Source of the DNA: Galaxea fascicularis
Lineage: Eukaryota; Cnidaria; Anthozoa; Scleractinia; Euphylliidae
Length of the DNA: 64,000 nucleotides
Assembly: GCA_948470475.1 (NCBI GenBank)
Contig: OX419342.1
Span: forward strand, 26,330,552 to 26,394,551
Direction: 5' to 3'
The translations under genes were made by a program, and so were the position numbers. The notes beneath the pieces are model-generated. The model made no database searches and was not told the origin of the DNA. It worked only from the letters and a program-made list of their open reading frames with translations. The first letter of the stretch is position 1. Each line of letters starts with the position of its first letter. Below are positions 22,218-33,900 of the stretch, in pieces.

Positions 22218-25200
22218 GTGATTACCTATACAAATTGCACATATTTCACCAAAACATATCGAAAAATAAAATACTTTGAGACACTCCACTCCAGACTTTT
22301 TGTATGGAAGACATGCAAGCTTGGTTTGATATCAAGTCATTTGCTCTTGTTTCCAATGGGTTGCTGCAGTGAGTTTCCTGGTACAAATGAAAAAACACAC
22401 ACACACACAATTGACTGAGCTTTACCTCTTGGTAGTTTTTCAATCGGCTTCTGGATTTCAACATCAACACCAAATTTAACAAACTTTCCATCCTTTCTGT
22501 TTGATATGGGCGTGTCCTGAGGTGGGGTCACATTAACACTGTTAGCATCTGAGAAAGAAAGTTGAGCAGAAATTGAACAAGGCTAAGGTTCCTTATCCTA
22601 ATATAAGAGCGCACCTTGCATGATATCACATATTTTCACGAAAGCCAAACTTGCGGAGTTGACGGTGATGGTGAACTTTCCTGACAGTGAGCAGTAAGAT
22701 CAGGGCTGTGCTCTAGCAGATGATGACTTAAGTTTGCCTTTCGGCGACCATAATAGTTTTTGCACCAAACTTATATCCAGGGTTGGATTTCGTGAGTTAT
22801 GAGATTTTGGGTGTCCAACTACTTTCCTAGAGCACAGCCATGAAGGTGACTAAGCATGTCAATAGTAACTTACTTGCCCTTACAAGAGTTCTGTAAGTAA
22901 GTAAAAGTTCAAGTTAAAGGGCTAATTTTAACAACCAGTAATTAAGCAGCAGAAGAGGGTTTCTGTCAGAACTTTAAGCTTGATGAAGGCCATTTTTCCT
23001 ACCTAGATACACTGTAACAGAATAGGTTATTGTTGCACAAAGTTATTTCATAATTAACTGATCAGTCAAAAGAAGGTTAATGTCGCAGTTTCCTCGAGTA
23101 TTTAGTATATATATATTGAATGCAGACTACGGTAACGAAACACAAAAGACAGTGTTTGGCGTAAAGGGAGAACACCGCTCCACGATCGGCGTGACAGACG
23201 ACTTCCGTAGCGTGACTAAAAGCCTAAACTTATCTCCCCGACGCATAAGAGGAACCGCGCTGGATCGGACAAGTTGTAGGCCGGTAAAAGCCAAATTAAC
23301 GATATAAAAGCCTAACTCTCCACGGCACTACGAGCTGAACCTCCGGCCAGCATCGTGCTATAGTGGAAAGAGTGTAGGCAGTTAAAACTAGCTCAAGCCT
23401 TCTTATCTCCCCAGCACTGCGAGCCGACTCCGCCGGCACGTGCTGGATCGGACAAAACAAAGGCAGATAGAGAGCGAAACATAGCATAGCATGAAAAACA
23501 ACAAAGCTTGGGGAAGTCGCTGCGAGACTTAACCGAACCGTGTGCCGAGAGGTGGACCCAAGTTTATTGAAAATGACAACAACGCCACCTCCAAAGGGAG
23601 GGAAGGGTGGGAATCAATTTTGAACGGTAAAGGAGCTCCTTACAGTACACTAAAGAGCTTAGAGAATGATACTTTGGACTTTGCTAGAGCTTTTATACTT
23701 AGACAGGTGTCTACAACTAAACCAATGGTAATTTACGTACCATCGGATACAAGTAACTTGTGCAATGCTCAACGCGACATGAATGGGACTATTTGTTCCT
23801 TATAGCCATACAGAACGAAAGATATAAATGTGGCAGACAACATTGCCACATGAATAGAGGATCTCTGTTGTATTTGTAATAGAGGATCTCTGTTGTATTT
23901 GTTAGGGTACTGAGGTCCATTCATGTCTCATTTGCATTACGTGGCGTTTACAAATATAACGTGACAGATAGCGAGTCACGCTCCATTAACTGCGTTTTAC
24001 AACGATGTTGTAAAGCTTTACTTTTTAACCAGAAAATCACTTTTTATTTTGCCCTCAGCTCTATGGCTGTTTGAGGAGAATCACCAAAAGAAAACAGTCA
24101 TACATTCAAAAACCTGTATTTTTTTTTTTAAGTAATGAAAGGGTAATGAAATGGTGTCATAAGCATTTTTAGTCAATTTTTGTTTAACTTTACCTTTAAC
24201 TGAGACAGTGAAGAAAGGATTCAGGTATACATGAGCATCTTTAAGCCCAATCTGGTTAATTTGCACAACAAGCCGATGGAATCCCTCTTCATATGGTATC
24301 CTTGGTAACAAAGTACCTCCTTCTGCTATGAGTTCAAGAAGAACAAGCATTTAATGTAGAGTTGAGAACACAAAGAAATAATTGCACATTGGGACTGCAT
24401 TTTAGCTAGGTTATGCATGGATGCCCTTGGAATTTGTACCTAAAGGATTTAGAAAAAGATGCTTTTTGCATTGCAAAATTAACAAACAAGAAGGCGAGTG
24501 CTCTCGCCACTGCACCAACTCTGCTCCCTAAAAATGGCCTTCACATTAGTCTGGCTCAGGCCTAATATATATATTCTTGAAATAAAAATCCTTTAGTTAC
24601 ATGATATGATAAAATCTAAAAAAGGTTTTCAAATGAGTATTCAACCTGACTAACATGCAACAACATCCTGACTCAAAGTGCCAGAAAATACCAGCCAAGA
24701 CTTGCTTTGATATCTTCCCTAAACATCTTTTAGAAAGAGATACAAGTTTTGCAGTCTAGAACAGCAATTAGCAAAGCCCAAGCAAAAGCAGATCATCAGA
24801 TAACTTTCAACTTTCACTATAAATAATAACAATCACTTTACCTAAATAGTCCTGCCTGCTAAGGTTGTTACTACACAGTTTCTTCTTTTTATACAACAAC
24901 AAAGTGTTACATGACATACTTACTTCCTGATGTGACAAACTCACTTCCATTTTCCTCTCCATAACCAGCTGCAGCAGGGGGACTGCTTAAAAGAGATAAA
25001 AGAAATCTTGTTGAAAAGTTTTGGTCATGACTCATCTCTGAAACAGTTCTCACGTTTAAACTACACTTTGGTAATTCAGGGCTGTCACTAATTTTGGAAG
25101 TAGGTGGGGATATACAAAAATAGCCGGGTATTTGAGTTGCTGTAGTGAAGTCAACACGCTGGCTTTCTATCAAAGTAACCAGGGATATACCTCAAAATAC

Positions 25201-28200
25201 GAGGGAAAATCCCCAGCCTCCGGCCCTTAATGACAGCCCTGGTCATTGCTACTGATCTGTAACCAAAACTAGGTTTCTAGTAAGTTGTTGGTCTGAATTT
25301 AAAATTCTCTCTGATTGTTATTAACTTGTAACACTTTGTTCAAAGGACTTTCTTCGGGAGTTGATTGTTTAATGATGCAAGAAATTAATCTGTCTTTGAA
25401 AAGTGGTGAAAATTATGATGGCATCCGTCCTGTTGGCTTACGCTTTTCATCTCACTCTGAGCTCTAAAGTTGATCAACGATCAACTCTTAAACAACCAAA
25501 AGAAAACAACAAACAACCGATAACAACAAAAAACAAAGGAAAAACAAACCTTGTTTTTGGCTCTTCAACTCTGACTGGAAAAGGACCATCCCATCCAGTG
25601 TTTATGTTTCTCAGCACTATCAATTGACAGTGGTAATAGGTTATTTACGATAATAATAATCATAATAATAATCTTTATTATGCTTTACTGTAGTCAAAAT
25701 ACACATTTTGCTATTACAATCTAGTAAATTTACATGTACAATTTTATAGTTAATTATACATGTATATAACTTACAATGATGGGCAAGCCAGGATGCTAAG
25801 TGAACCAGTGACATTTTCTTCAGTACACATGATTAGATTCATAAGATGTGGTTATAGTTGAAACCGAATTTTGAAAATTAAAGTAACTGGATAATAAAGT
25901 GTAATGGTTTATCTGGTGGTCCTTTTATGCAAGCAAAACAAAACAATCACTTGCAACTCTATCTTTTAGTCAGGTTTTCCAAGAATTTCACTTGTTCTCA
26001 GGTCTGTCCCGCAAACTCTATTTCACCCTTTAACTCTCAGAAGTGATTATAATGTAACATCTCCTTTTAACATCAATACATTGTCCTGCAGACAAGTGAT
26101 GAGAAAAGACAAATTTATCAGTCAGAGGGAGTTATCTTGATTTAACCTTGAATTCTCTTCACCAATGTATAGGGAACTGTACAGCAGTTAGAAACAAGAA
26201 TGGGTAATCAGATCTTGGGAGTTAAAAGGTTAAGTGGAAAAAACCCTTTATTAACTATTCAAGAACAATGTTGTAACATTACGAAAAGAAGCTCCAAAGT
26301 CATGCTATCTGCACTGACCTTCGCCAACTTTCTTGATATCATCAAAGGAGATTTCATCTTCTCTGCCCTTAAACAAAAATCATGACTGTTATTAGAAATG
26401 CTCACTTTTTATGACCTCTCACAAAGTTTTAACTGGCATAAGATTTACATCAAATGAAGACTGATCCTCGCAGTTCTGAACACCATTTAATAATAATAAT
26501 ATAATAATAGCAAGGCATTTGTCAGTGCATTTAAAATTCTCAATGCGCTTACAGCGAGAAGCGAAAACTCTCCATCATTTATATAATCTTAGGTAACAAA
26601 GAAAAATAAATAAATAAATAAAAATAAATAAATAAGTAGATAAAATCGTATCGCTATCTAAAAGTTAAAATAATCGCAAAAGAGAAATGTTTTAAGTTTC
26701 TTCTTAAAAATAGTCACAGTCTCAGACTCTTTCAAAAATTTAGGCAGACTGTTCCAAAGTTTCGGGGCGCAATAAGAGAATGTTCTTTGACCATAAGTGG
26801 CTTTAGTGCAATTGCGTGAAGAATCCTGAAAAAAAAATCCAGGATTTCAATGGGGTTTGAACCCGTGACCTCACAATACCGGTGTGATGCTCTACCACCA
26901 ACTGAACTATGAAGCCACTGATGTTGGGAGCAAGTCAACTGTAGGTTCATATGTTCCAGTGAAAGAGATGAATGTGGATGAAAAATATGAAATAAATGAT
27001 ATATGAATTGTGGATATGAAATCAAATGAAGACTGATCCTCGCAGTTGTGAACACAATTTAGTGCAATTGCATAAAGAAGCCTGAAAAAATTCAGGACTT
27101 CAACGGGGTTTCAACCTGTGACCTCACAATACTGGTGTGATGCTCTAACCAACTGAGTTATGAAGCCACTGACGTTGAGAGCAGCTAGGTCAATTGTAGG
27201 TTCATATGTTCTCGTGAAAGAGATGAATGTGGATGATATATATGAAATAAATCATATATGAACTGCAGATGTGAAATCAATTACAGTTGATTACTTTTTA
27301 GGAAGCCAGGGGTATGAAGAAGCAAATACAGTTAGCAGGGCAATATCTCAGTCAATTGTGTGAACTTTACCTGTGTGGATAATAATGTCCTACTTCTTTT
27401 CTCTAAGCAAGCTGAGATCTTTTGGATTAGCTTCTACAATTGCAAACAAACAAAGCAAAAGAAACAAACCAACAAACAGGATGATTAGCAACAAAATAGA
27501 GAGATCAGGACACCAAGGAAGAGGTAAATACCAGGTCACATTTTGCATAATCCCCACAAATACGTTAGTGACAAGCTATCCTGTATTAAACTACATGTAG
27601 TGTGATTGAAATCCAGGAGCTCAGTTGTTCAAGTCATGCAGGTACTAACAACCATAAGTTAAACTCCTTGGTCATGCTTTCAATAGCCAACTGGTTTGCC
27701 ACCAGCTAGCTCAGCAATTCTAATTTAACCCTTATCATCAGTGTTCTATTTGCAATATAAACTGTATTAACTATTTGTTTTTTCATGTTGTTTGCCTTGT
27801 AGATTAACACTAACAACACTTCAGTGTCAATTACAATACCGTTTGATCTGCTTGAAACATGTTATTTCCCAACGCACAGTATCTCCCCATATCTCGTGCA
27901 AGTCTGAAAAAGAAACAGGGACACAAAGTAAAATATGACACAGTGTTCCCGATGACTTTCCAAGTCTAAGGGATATGAAAGTGTTTTTTTAACAGGTCAG
28001 TAAACATGGTTCTTCCCAAATTTTCTAACTCATTTATTCAATGTGTCAGATCAGAGAGCCAGCGTTTTCAGGTTTTTGACCCAAGAACTAATAAGGCTCT
28101 TATCTGGACCACTGCCATTAGTATGTATAGTGTCACCTTCAGATGAATGCTTCATAAAAGAGCACTTTTCTGATTTAAACTCACCAGATAATAAAATTGG

Positions 28201-30780
28201 CCACATGCCCCCTTACCAGAAGGAGGTACATGGAATGTCAAGTGCCTAACTCCACCTCAGAACAAGTACAATATGCTATCAATACAAAAACTTGGAGTTG
28301 CCCTTTGAGCCTTACTTAACCAACTGGCCATACTACTGGAGATCTGTAATATTGCGACCGTTTAAAAGAGCATGTTAAAGAATTATTTAACAACTAGGAC
28401 TGTTTACTGATTCACTACCCCTCTGTCACTGGATGGGATATATATGTGTCAATCATGTGGTTACCCTTAGCAGTATATGTGTTGCTTATTCTCTTTATAC
28501 ACCCGTCTTCATAAGCCACAATGTTAAAAGTGACTCACTGATGCACTTATGAAGTTTATACAGAGCCTCCGCTGTTATTATTAGTTTTCTTGCTTCTCAA
28601 TCATTTACACCCCAATATGCCCAGAAGCTCTCAGTTTCCTTGGGAATAATGAGGGGTGGGGGGAAGGGGGGGGAGGGGGAGGAGGAGGCGGCGGTCCTAC
28701 TACTTTCCAATGCTTTTGTATTGAGCCAAGAATGCCTACGTAATGGAGTGTACTTTTCAAAGAATGTGGGCAGTTCCTGGTAAACTGATCTTCTGTAGGT
28801 CCTTGATGTTGATGTTTTTAGAGATTCTTTCAGTGTATTTTTCCAAGCCCGTTTTGAATAGCCCAAGTGCTCCAATCACCACACCTACCGTTTCTGTTTC
28901 AGGTCCCAAATTCTTGAGATTTTAAATTCTAAATCCTTATATTTAGAGAATTTTCCCTTAAATTCACAGATGTGTTTTGTTTGTTTGTGTATATGTTGTG
29001 GTTCACTTTTATTCTTGGTTTACATTATTTTTTCCCTTGTTTCAAACTTATTATCATAAATGGTATATATGGTAATAATTATTATAATTATATTACCATA
29101 CCCCAAAACAAAGGAAATTAAAATTTGAACCAAGGATAAAATTGAACCACATCATATATACCTCAGAGCAATTACAGAATACCTGGCAACTTCATTTACA
29201 TATGTCAGAGGCTTTTGAAGAACAAGGCTTACTACAATGGGCGCTATTCTTATTCAATGTGTGTAAATGATGGGGCCGGGTATTCTGTAATCTGAACTAC
29301 ACCTCTTACTATTTGAGTTCAAGGTCTGTACTGCAACTTACGAACCAAGTTTTTTCTCATTTGCTTATGGCCCAAGTGAGAAGCAGGTGGGCCTTAAATC
29401 AACAGGGAAAAATAAGGACCCGTAACTTACAGTATGGACCGAGAAAACAAGGTTGGTAATATATTTACTATATCTCTGAGGTTTTCTTTTTCTTTTTTTA
29501 AAACATTTAAATATTATATTCACTAGGATCAAGTTTAATTACATCAATTACATTTCTACACTTGTATAATTCTATCTATTTAAAAGCTGTTAGATTAGCC
29601 TAAATATAAGTATGGAGGAAATAGTATGTACATAGTACTTTATTTCAACCCATGCATCCTGATCATTTAAAATCAATTCCAGTCATTGAAAGTTGCTACG
29701 AGATGATCTCAGTTTATTTCCCACGTGAATTTTTTATCCCTCACAGCAGTGTTTAGACTCCTACAGCAGTATTGTAGCAGCTCTCGTAAGGCTCTAAATT
29801 TCATTGGCAGGCATAGTGTAGAACCTCTATTGTTTTAGGGATAGGGTCCATTGTTTGTGTTGTTTGTTCTTTTGTTCACCAGAAGGGTAGCAAGCCAATC
29901 TCGTGAGACCTTACGAGAGCTGCTACACCGCCCTCCTACAGTGGTGATTTGGTGAGAAGTGGCACAAATCACCACCACAAAATAGACATTTCTCGGAGGT
30001 TAATCAGGCGCGGGGAAGGAAACTTTCACATTTAGTGGGCCGCACAGTAGAATACCGCCCACAAAATTGACCAATCACAGCGCATGTATTAACTGAGAGA
30101 TAATAATAGTAACTATTATTATCATTATTATTACTGGCATTGTTGTGCTTATATTGACTGAAAATGCATACACACTAGAATTGTTTACAATGATGTCTGA
30201 TTATCAATGACAGACAGGTGTATTGGTGAAGAATACCAGCCTCATTCTTTATGCAAGAGATGCATTATAACCTCTGACTCACAGAACGACATAAAAATAT
30301 AAAAAAAGTTCAACGACAAAAAGGAAACTGTAAAAAAATTAAACTTGATTAATCACGTGAAAAATACCAAAGAAGTAGGCAGTTGTTTTGCTGTTCTGTA
30401 CGTTTATAAGCCTTAATTTGGAGGTTTGTAGTAAGCTTATTATTTAGCAAGGAAATTAAAATAAACAATCTTTAGAAAGCTTATTTCTCGTCATTCCTCA
30501 TGCCCAAATAAGCTTAAATTCCAATCGTTTCAATAGCATTTTCAAGGTAATCCAAACTCGGCGAAAAAAATCCAATGCAATGACTGGCATTTCTGAAAGG
30601 AAGTTTCAAATTTGGTAAATTACCTTCGGAGATGACTGGGGACATAACAATTAAGAACGATAAATGAACACACCTTGAATATTCATCGGCGGCTTCTACC
30701 AACTGGCCCCAGGAATCGAAATCTCTTCCTTTCTCAAAGTACACGCACCACTGTTTGACTATTCTTGACTTTTCAGTCAT
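20565..30780 (-). CDS. AIDA: Axin interactor, dorsalization-associated protein
   Basis: Complete ten-exon gene, 292 aa (vertebrate protein about 306). Exons in transcript order: 30674-30780, 27840-27903, 27371-27433, 26319-26367, 25550-25616, 24924-24985, 24194-24322, 22426-22548, 21414-21531, 20565-20661. All donors are GT, all acceptors AG, and all junctions keep frame. The N-terminal domain starts with GRDFDSWGQLVEAADEYSR, the family signature. From about residue 138 the C2-type domain shows GTLLPRIP, IGLKDAHVYLNPFFTVSVK, PPQDTPIS, FFEFKHYKPKK, TRCFAFME and KPLYLHV. In vertebrates AIDA binds Axin and blocks Axin-driven JNK signalling, and its C2 domain binds membranes; the coral role is inferred. 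The exon 6 acceptor is a tandem AAGCAG (starts 24985 or 24982), which would add or drop one residue. The gene is head-to-head with GALM copy A. Confidence 0.95.
20690..20855. repeat. SINE 3' fragment with (TTA)n tail
   Basis: In AIDA intron 9. GGTACTCCGGTTTTCCCCTC matches the body of the SINE at 13143-13445 (opposite orientation). It ends in AAATAAAG followed by about 12 TTA units (about 20817-20853). Confidence 0.65.
21591..22052. mobile_element. TIR element with an internal CCGAAGA-rich repeat
   Basis: AATAATACACTTGAAAAA at the left (about 21592) is inverted at the right (TTTTTCAAGTGTATTATT, ending about 22051). The interior repeats degenerate units like CCGAAGATTACCCGAACGC. An open frame at 21625-21921 is only this repeat read through. 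It lies in AIDA intron 8. Confidence 0.6.
22057..22225. repeat. 169-bp near-perfect palindrome
   Basis: The arms are identical inverted copies for about 66 bp (GTAATCACATGATTTTTCTC outward; TTTTTTCAAAGACCA inward), with a short imperfect centre around CTCGCCCTACAGGCTCGTG. It should form a long hairpin. It lies in AIDA intron 8, immediately beside the TIR element at 21591-22052. Confidence 0.9.
22701..22842. mobile_element. MITE (GGCTGTGCTCTAG ends)
   Basis: CAGGGCTGTGCTCTAG at the left and CTAGAGCACAGCCATG at the right are inverted. About 140 bp, in AIDA intron 7. The ends are hAT-like; no clear target duplication was seen. Confidence 0.65.
25077..25241. mobile_element. hAT-like MITE
   Basis: The termini CAGGGCTGTCACTAA and TTAATGACAGCCCTG are inverted repeats. 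The flanks GGTAATTC and GGTCATTG could be an aged 8-bp target duplication (6 of 8 match). In AIDA intron 5. Confidence 0.7.
26026..26232. mobile_element. MITE of the AACCCTTTAACTC family, copy 1
   Basis: The left end is ACCCTTTAACTCTCAG and the right end is TTGGGAGTTAAAAGGTTAA. Internal matches (TCTCCTTTTAACATCAATACATTG and the CTGTACAG/TATAGGGAACTG region) recur in opposite orientation at 31755-31978. In AIDA intron 4. The ends resemble the units of the 115-bp satellite. Confidence 0.65.
26800..27290 (-). mobile_element. Two tandem tRNA-derived SINE copies
   Basis: Minus-strand heads at about 26853-26925 and 27095-27175 read GGCTTCATAGTTCAGTTGG (A-box) and GGTCACGGGTTCAAACCCC (B-box). Each is followed by a body with TCAGGATTCTTCACGCAATT, CTGCGAGGATCAGTCTTCA and a TATTTCATAT-rich tail. 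A further tail fragment lies at about 26447-26480, and (AAAT)n follows near 26600-26635. In AIDA intron 3. Confidence 0.75.
28735..28900 (-). pseudogene. Fragment of a non-LTR retrotransposon reverse-transcriptase ORF
   Basis: Minus-strand translation gives VVIGALGLFKTGLEKY, ISKNINIKDLQKIS and LPGTAHIL, the conserved segment just C-terminal to the RT domain in LINE polyproteins. A TGA interrupts it where an Arg codon (CGA) is expected. Only this about 55-residue piece is readable. It sits in AIDA intron 1 beside a purine/pyrimidine-rich tract (28650-28690). Confidence 0.7.
29301..30110. repeat. Dispersed repeat, copy 1, split by an insertion
   Basis: The parts 29301-29482 and about 29991-30110 match the continuous copy at 51978-52268 (shared CCGTAACTTACAGTA, CTATATCTCTGAGGTT, AAAATTGACCAATCAC and AACTGAGAGATA). 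Between them about 510 bp is inserted, bordered by TCTCTGAGGTT and TCTCGGAGGTT as a probable target duplication. In AIDA intron 1. Confidence 0.75.
29773..29927. mobile_element. MITE (TGTAGCAGCTCTCGTAAGG ends)
   Basis: TGTAGCAGCTCTCGTAAGG and CCTTACGAGAGCTGCTACA are inverted over 19 bp. The 155-bp element lies within the insertion that splits the repeat at 29301-30110. Confidence 0.75.
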
Positions 30781-30970
30781 ACCTGTGGCTAAAGATTTTG
30801 GGGATTCATCGGATGACTACAATCAAGGGAGTGTGTGGTGCATGACGTCTATTTCGTGTAGCTTTACAAGAAGCCCTATAAAACAATAGCTTCAATTATT
30901 GCGGGCGCAAAGAGTTCTCCTCGGGTGGTCCTCTGGTGCGTGGCATTAAGAAACTGTCAGCAAAGAAATT
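30781..30970. promoter_or_regulatory. Bidirectional AIDA / GALM-A promoter region
   Basis: Only 190 bp separate the two start codons on opposite strands. TGACGTCT, a near-CRE, lies at 30843-30850, and a CTATAAAACA sequence lies at about 30884. The corresponding region upstream of GALM-B is recognisably homologous (GGGATTCATCGGATGACT, GTGCATGACGT). No transcription start can be fixed from sequence. Confidence 0.65.
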
Positions 30971-33900
30971 ATGGTTGTTTCCCAAGAGGTGTTTGGTAAA
31001 ACAGAATCTGGGGAGGAGGTGATCAAATACACCATCCAAAACAGCAATGGACTCGAGCTGTCTGTGATCTCTTTTGGAGCAACCCTGGTGTCACTGAAAT
31101 GCCCCGACAAGTAAGGCAAATTTTTATTGATTTTATTCATAAGCTTGTCCTTTATTGTATTTTTCAATTTTTTATTACCCTTTAAACATTTTTTACACGG
31201 CCCCATAAGCTATATTAGCCACCGCGTTTAAATAAAGGATTTTGTTGCTATTCTTGTTATCGTGACGCGTCTTGGAACTCGGGCGGTTCCAGCATCTTAT
31301 TCCTTTTCGGGCACCAGTCAAGAGCCCTCCCGCGCGCCCTGTTGCGCAAAGGGCGGACATTCGTTGCTTTCTTTTGTACGTTTGCTAGCTTGTTCTTGGT
31401 TGTTCTCAGCGAAGGTGGAGTGAATTCAGCTCCGACTCAAAGGAGCTTCTCTGGGATAAGTGAGTAAGCAGGGCTTCCAAAAGGCAACGCAAACACCTCT
31501 CCGGGGCATGGCTGGCGTTGTAAACGCCTAGTAGTGCAGAAAGCTTACAGAATAAAATTTCTCCGTCGAATCACAAACATTTTTTACGTTTGTATTAAGC
31601 TTGCTTTTTTCGAAATTATAAGTTTACCTAAGAGGATGAAAAAAAAATTGACAGATTTCGGAACACCCCCAGCGTTTATCACCCGGGCCGCATAATTAAT
31701 TACGTATGCAATTTTTGTGAAAAGAAAACAATAACAATCACAATGGCGCCTTGGGGTTACTCCACTCATTCTTAGCAATCCTTAACTCCAAGGATCTGAT
31801 TATTAATTCTCCTTTCTAGCTGCTGTACAGTTCCCTGTACATTAGTAAAGAGAATTGGGGATTACATCAAGATAATACTCTCTGACTGATACATATGTCT
31901 ATTCTCGTCACCTGTCTGTAGGACAATGTATTGATGTTATAAGGAGACGTTACATGCTAATCACACGGGAGTTAAAGGGAAAAATATAACTAAGTACTTG
32001 ACTCTAATGATGACTTCCGCTCAGGTTGTTGAAACATCAGTCAATGTCACCTCAAACAGTCCTTCTCAGGACGACACTCACCTGGACGATCATGGTTCAC
32101 TTACTTATGACATGACTTCTGGGTTCAAATCATTTACAATTAAAAAAATAATTTCCTCAAATCATAAAATAAAAACCGTAGCTGCCCCAACTTCCAGCAT
32201 GTTTTATTAACATTATTTTCAGTAACTGATGTTAATTCATCTTGACCTTCCAGTAAGTGTGAAAATATCTGTGATTCTTTGTCATTGTTTTTTTCAAGTT
32301 ACACCTGTAGTATTACGTATTATATGGGCATGAATTACTAATAATATTCTCACTTATGTTGTGTGCCATGGAATGTACATTCCACTTGGATTATATCTGA
32401 CTTGTAACAATTGCACTTTTAGGATAATGAGAAGTCCACTGCCATAATAAAAGGCAGTCTGATTTAAATTCTAGATTTAGTTTGTGCAGTTTCTCTCATC
32501 AAGGCATTCTTGGTTAGACAATATAGGAGAAAACTCACCATGGTTGTGATATGAGTTCCATACCACTCTCACGGGGCATTATTATCCTTTACAACATTCC
32601 TCACCACTCGGGCTGCTGCATTTCTGAACAGAGTGCTCATTACCTCTCCATTTCATATGATGGTGGGAGATGGTAATGATGATGATGATGATGATGACGA
32701 TCATGATGATAATACATTGCACTGGGTTAAATTAGTTGCTAATCAATATACAACACATTTATAACAAAATAATGTACTTACCAAATAATATTAATGTCAA
32801 TGCAGGAATGGGCAGATGGATGATGTAGTTCTGGGATATGACACACTACAGGGTAGGTCATAGATAACCTGTTAACAAAAAGTAAAATGATTGAAAAATA
32901 AGTTATGGTACATTTTTTGATCCCAAAATGCCAAGCCAGTTAATTTTAATTTCCATTAACCCTTTAACCCCTAATGGGTCTCCCTTTGACAAGTAAAATC
33001 GTCTGGCATTAGACAGAGTAAAATCTATAAAGTCACTCTTAGGGAGGAAAGGGTTAAGGGAGATAGTTTTTTAACCTTTTAACCCCTAATGGGTCTCCCT
33101 TTGACGAGTAAAATCATCTGGCGTTAGACAGAGTAAAATCTATTAAGTCACTCTTAGGGAGGAAAGGGTTAAGGGAGATAGTTTTTTAACCCTTTAACCC
33201 CTAATGGGTCTCCCTTTGACGAGTAAAATCATCTGGCGTTAGACAGAGTAAAATCTATTAAGTCACTCTTAGGGAGGGAAGGGTTAAGGGAGATAGTTTT
33301 TTAACCCTTTAACCCCTAATGGGTCTCCCTTTGACGAGTAAAATCATCTGGCGTTAGACAGAGTAAAATCTATTAAGTCACTCTTAGGGAGGGAAGGGTT
33401 AAGGGAGATAGTTTTTTAACCCTTTAACCCCTAATGGGTCTCCCTTTGACGAGTAAAATCATCTGGTGTTAGACAGAGTAAAATCTATTAAGTCACTCTT
33501 AGGGAGGAAAGGGTTAAGGGAGATAGTTTTTTAACCCTTTAACCCCTAATGGGTCTCCCTTTGACGAGTAAAATCATCTGGCGTTAGACAGAGTAAAATC
33601 TATTAAGTCACTCTTAGGGAGGGAAGGGTTAAGGGAGATAGTTTTTTAACCCTTTAACCCCTAATGGGTCTCCCTTTGACGAGTAAAATCATCTGGCGTT
33701 AGACAGAGTAAAATCTATTAAGTCACTCTTAGGGAGGGAAGGGTTAAGGGAGATAGTTTTTTAACACTTTAACCCCTAATGGGTCTCCCTTTGACGAGTA
33801 AAATCATCTGGTGTTAGACAGAGTAAAATCTATAAAGTCACTCTTAGGGAGGAAAGGGTTAAGGGAGATAGTTTTTTAACCCTTTAACCCCTAATGGGTC

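Noticed and set aside
22337..22531. Stand-alone small gene
   Set aside because: It is AIDA exon 8 extended into flanking introns.
26853..27175. Two apparent tRNA genes
   Set aside because: Both are heads of SINE copies with shared non-tRNA bodies.
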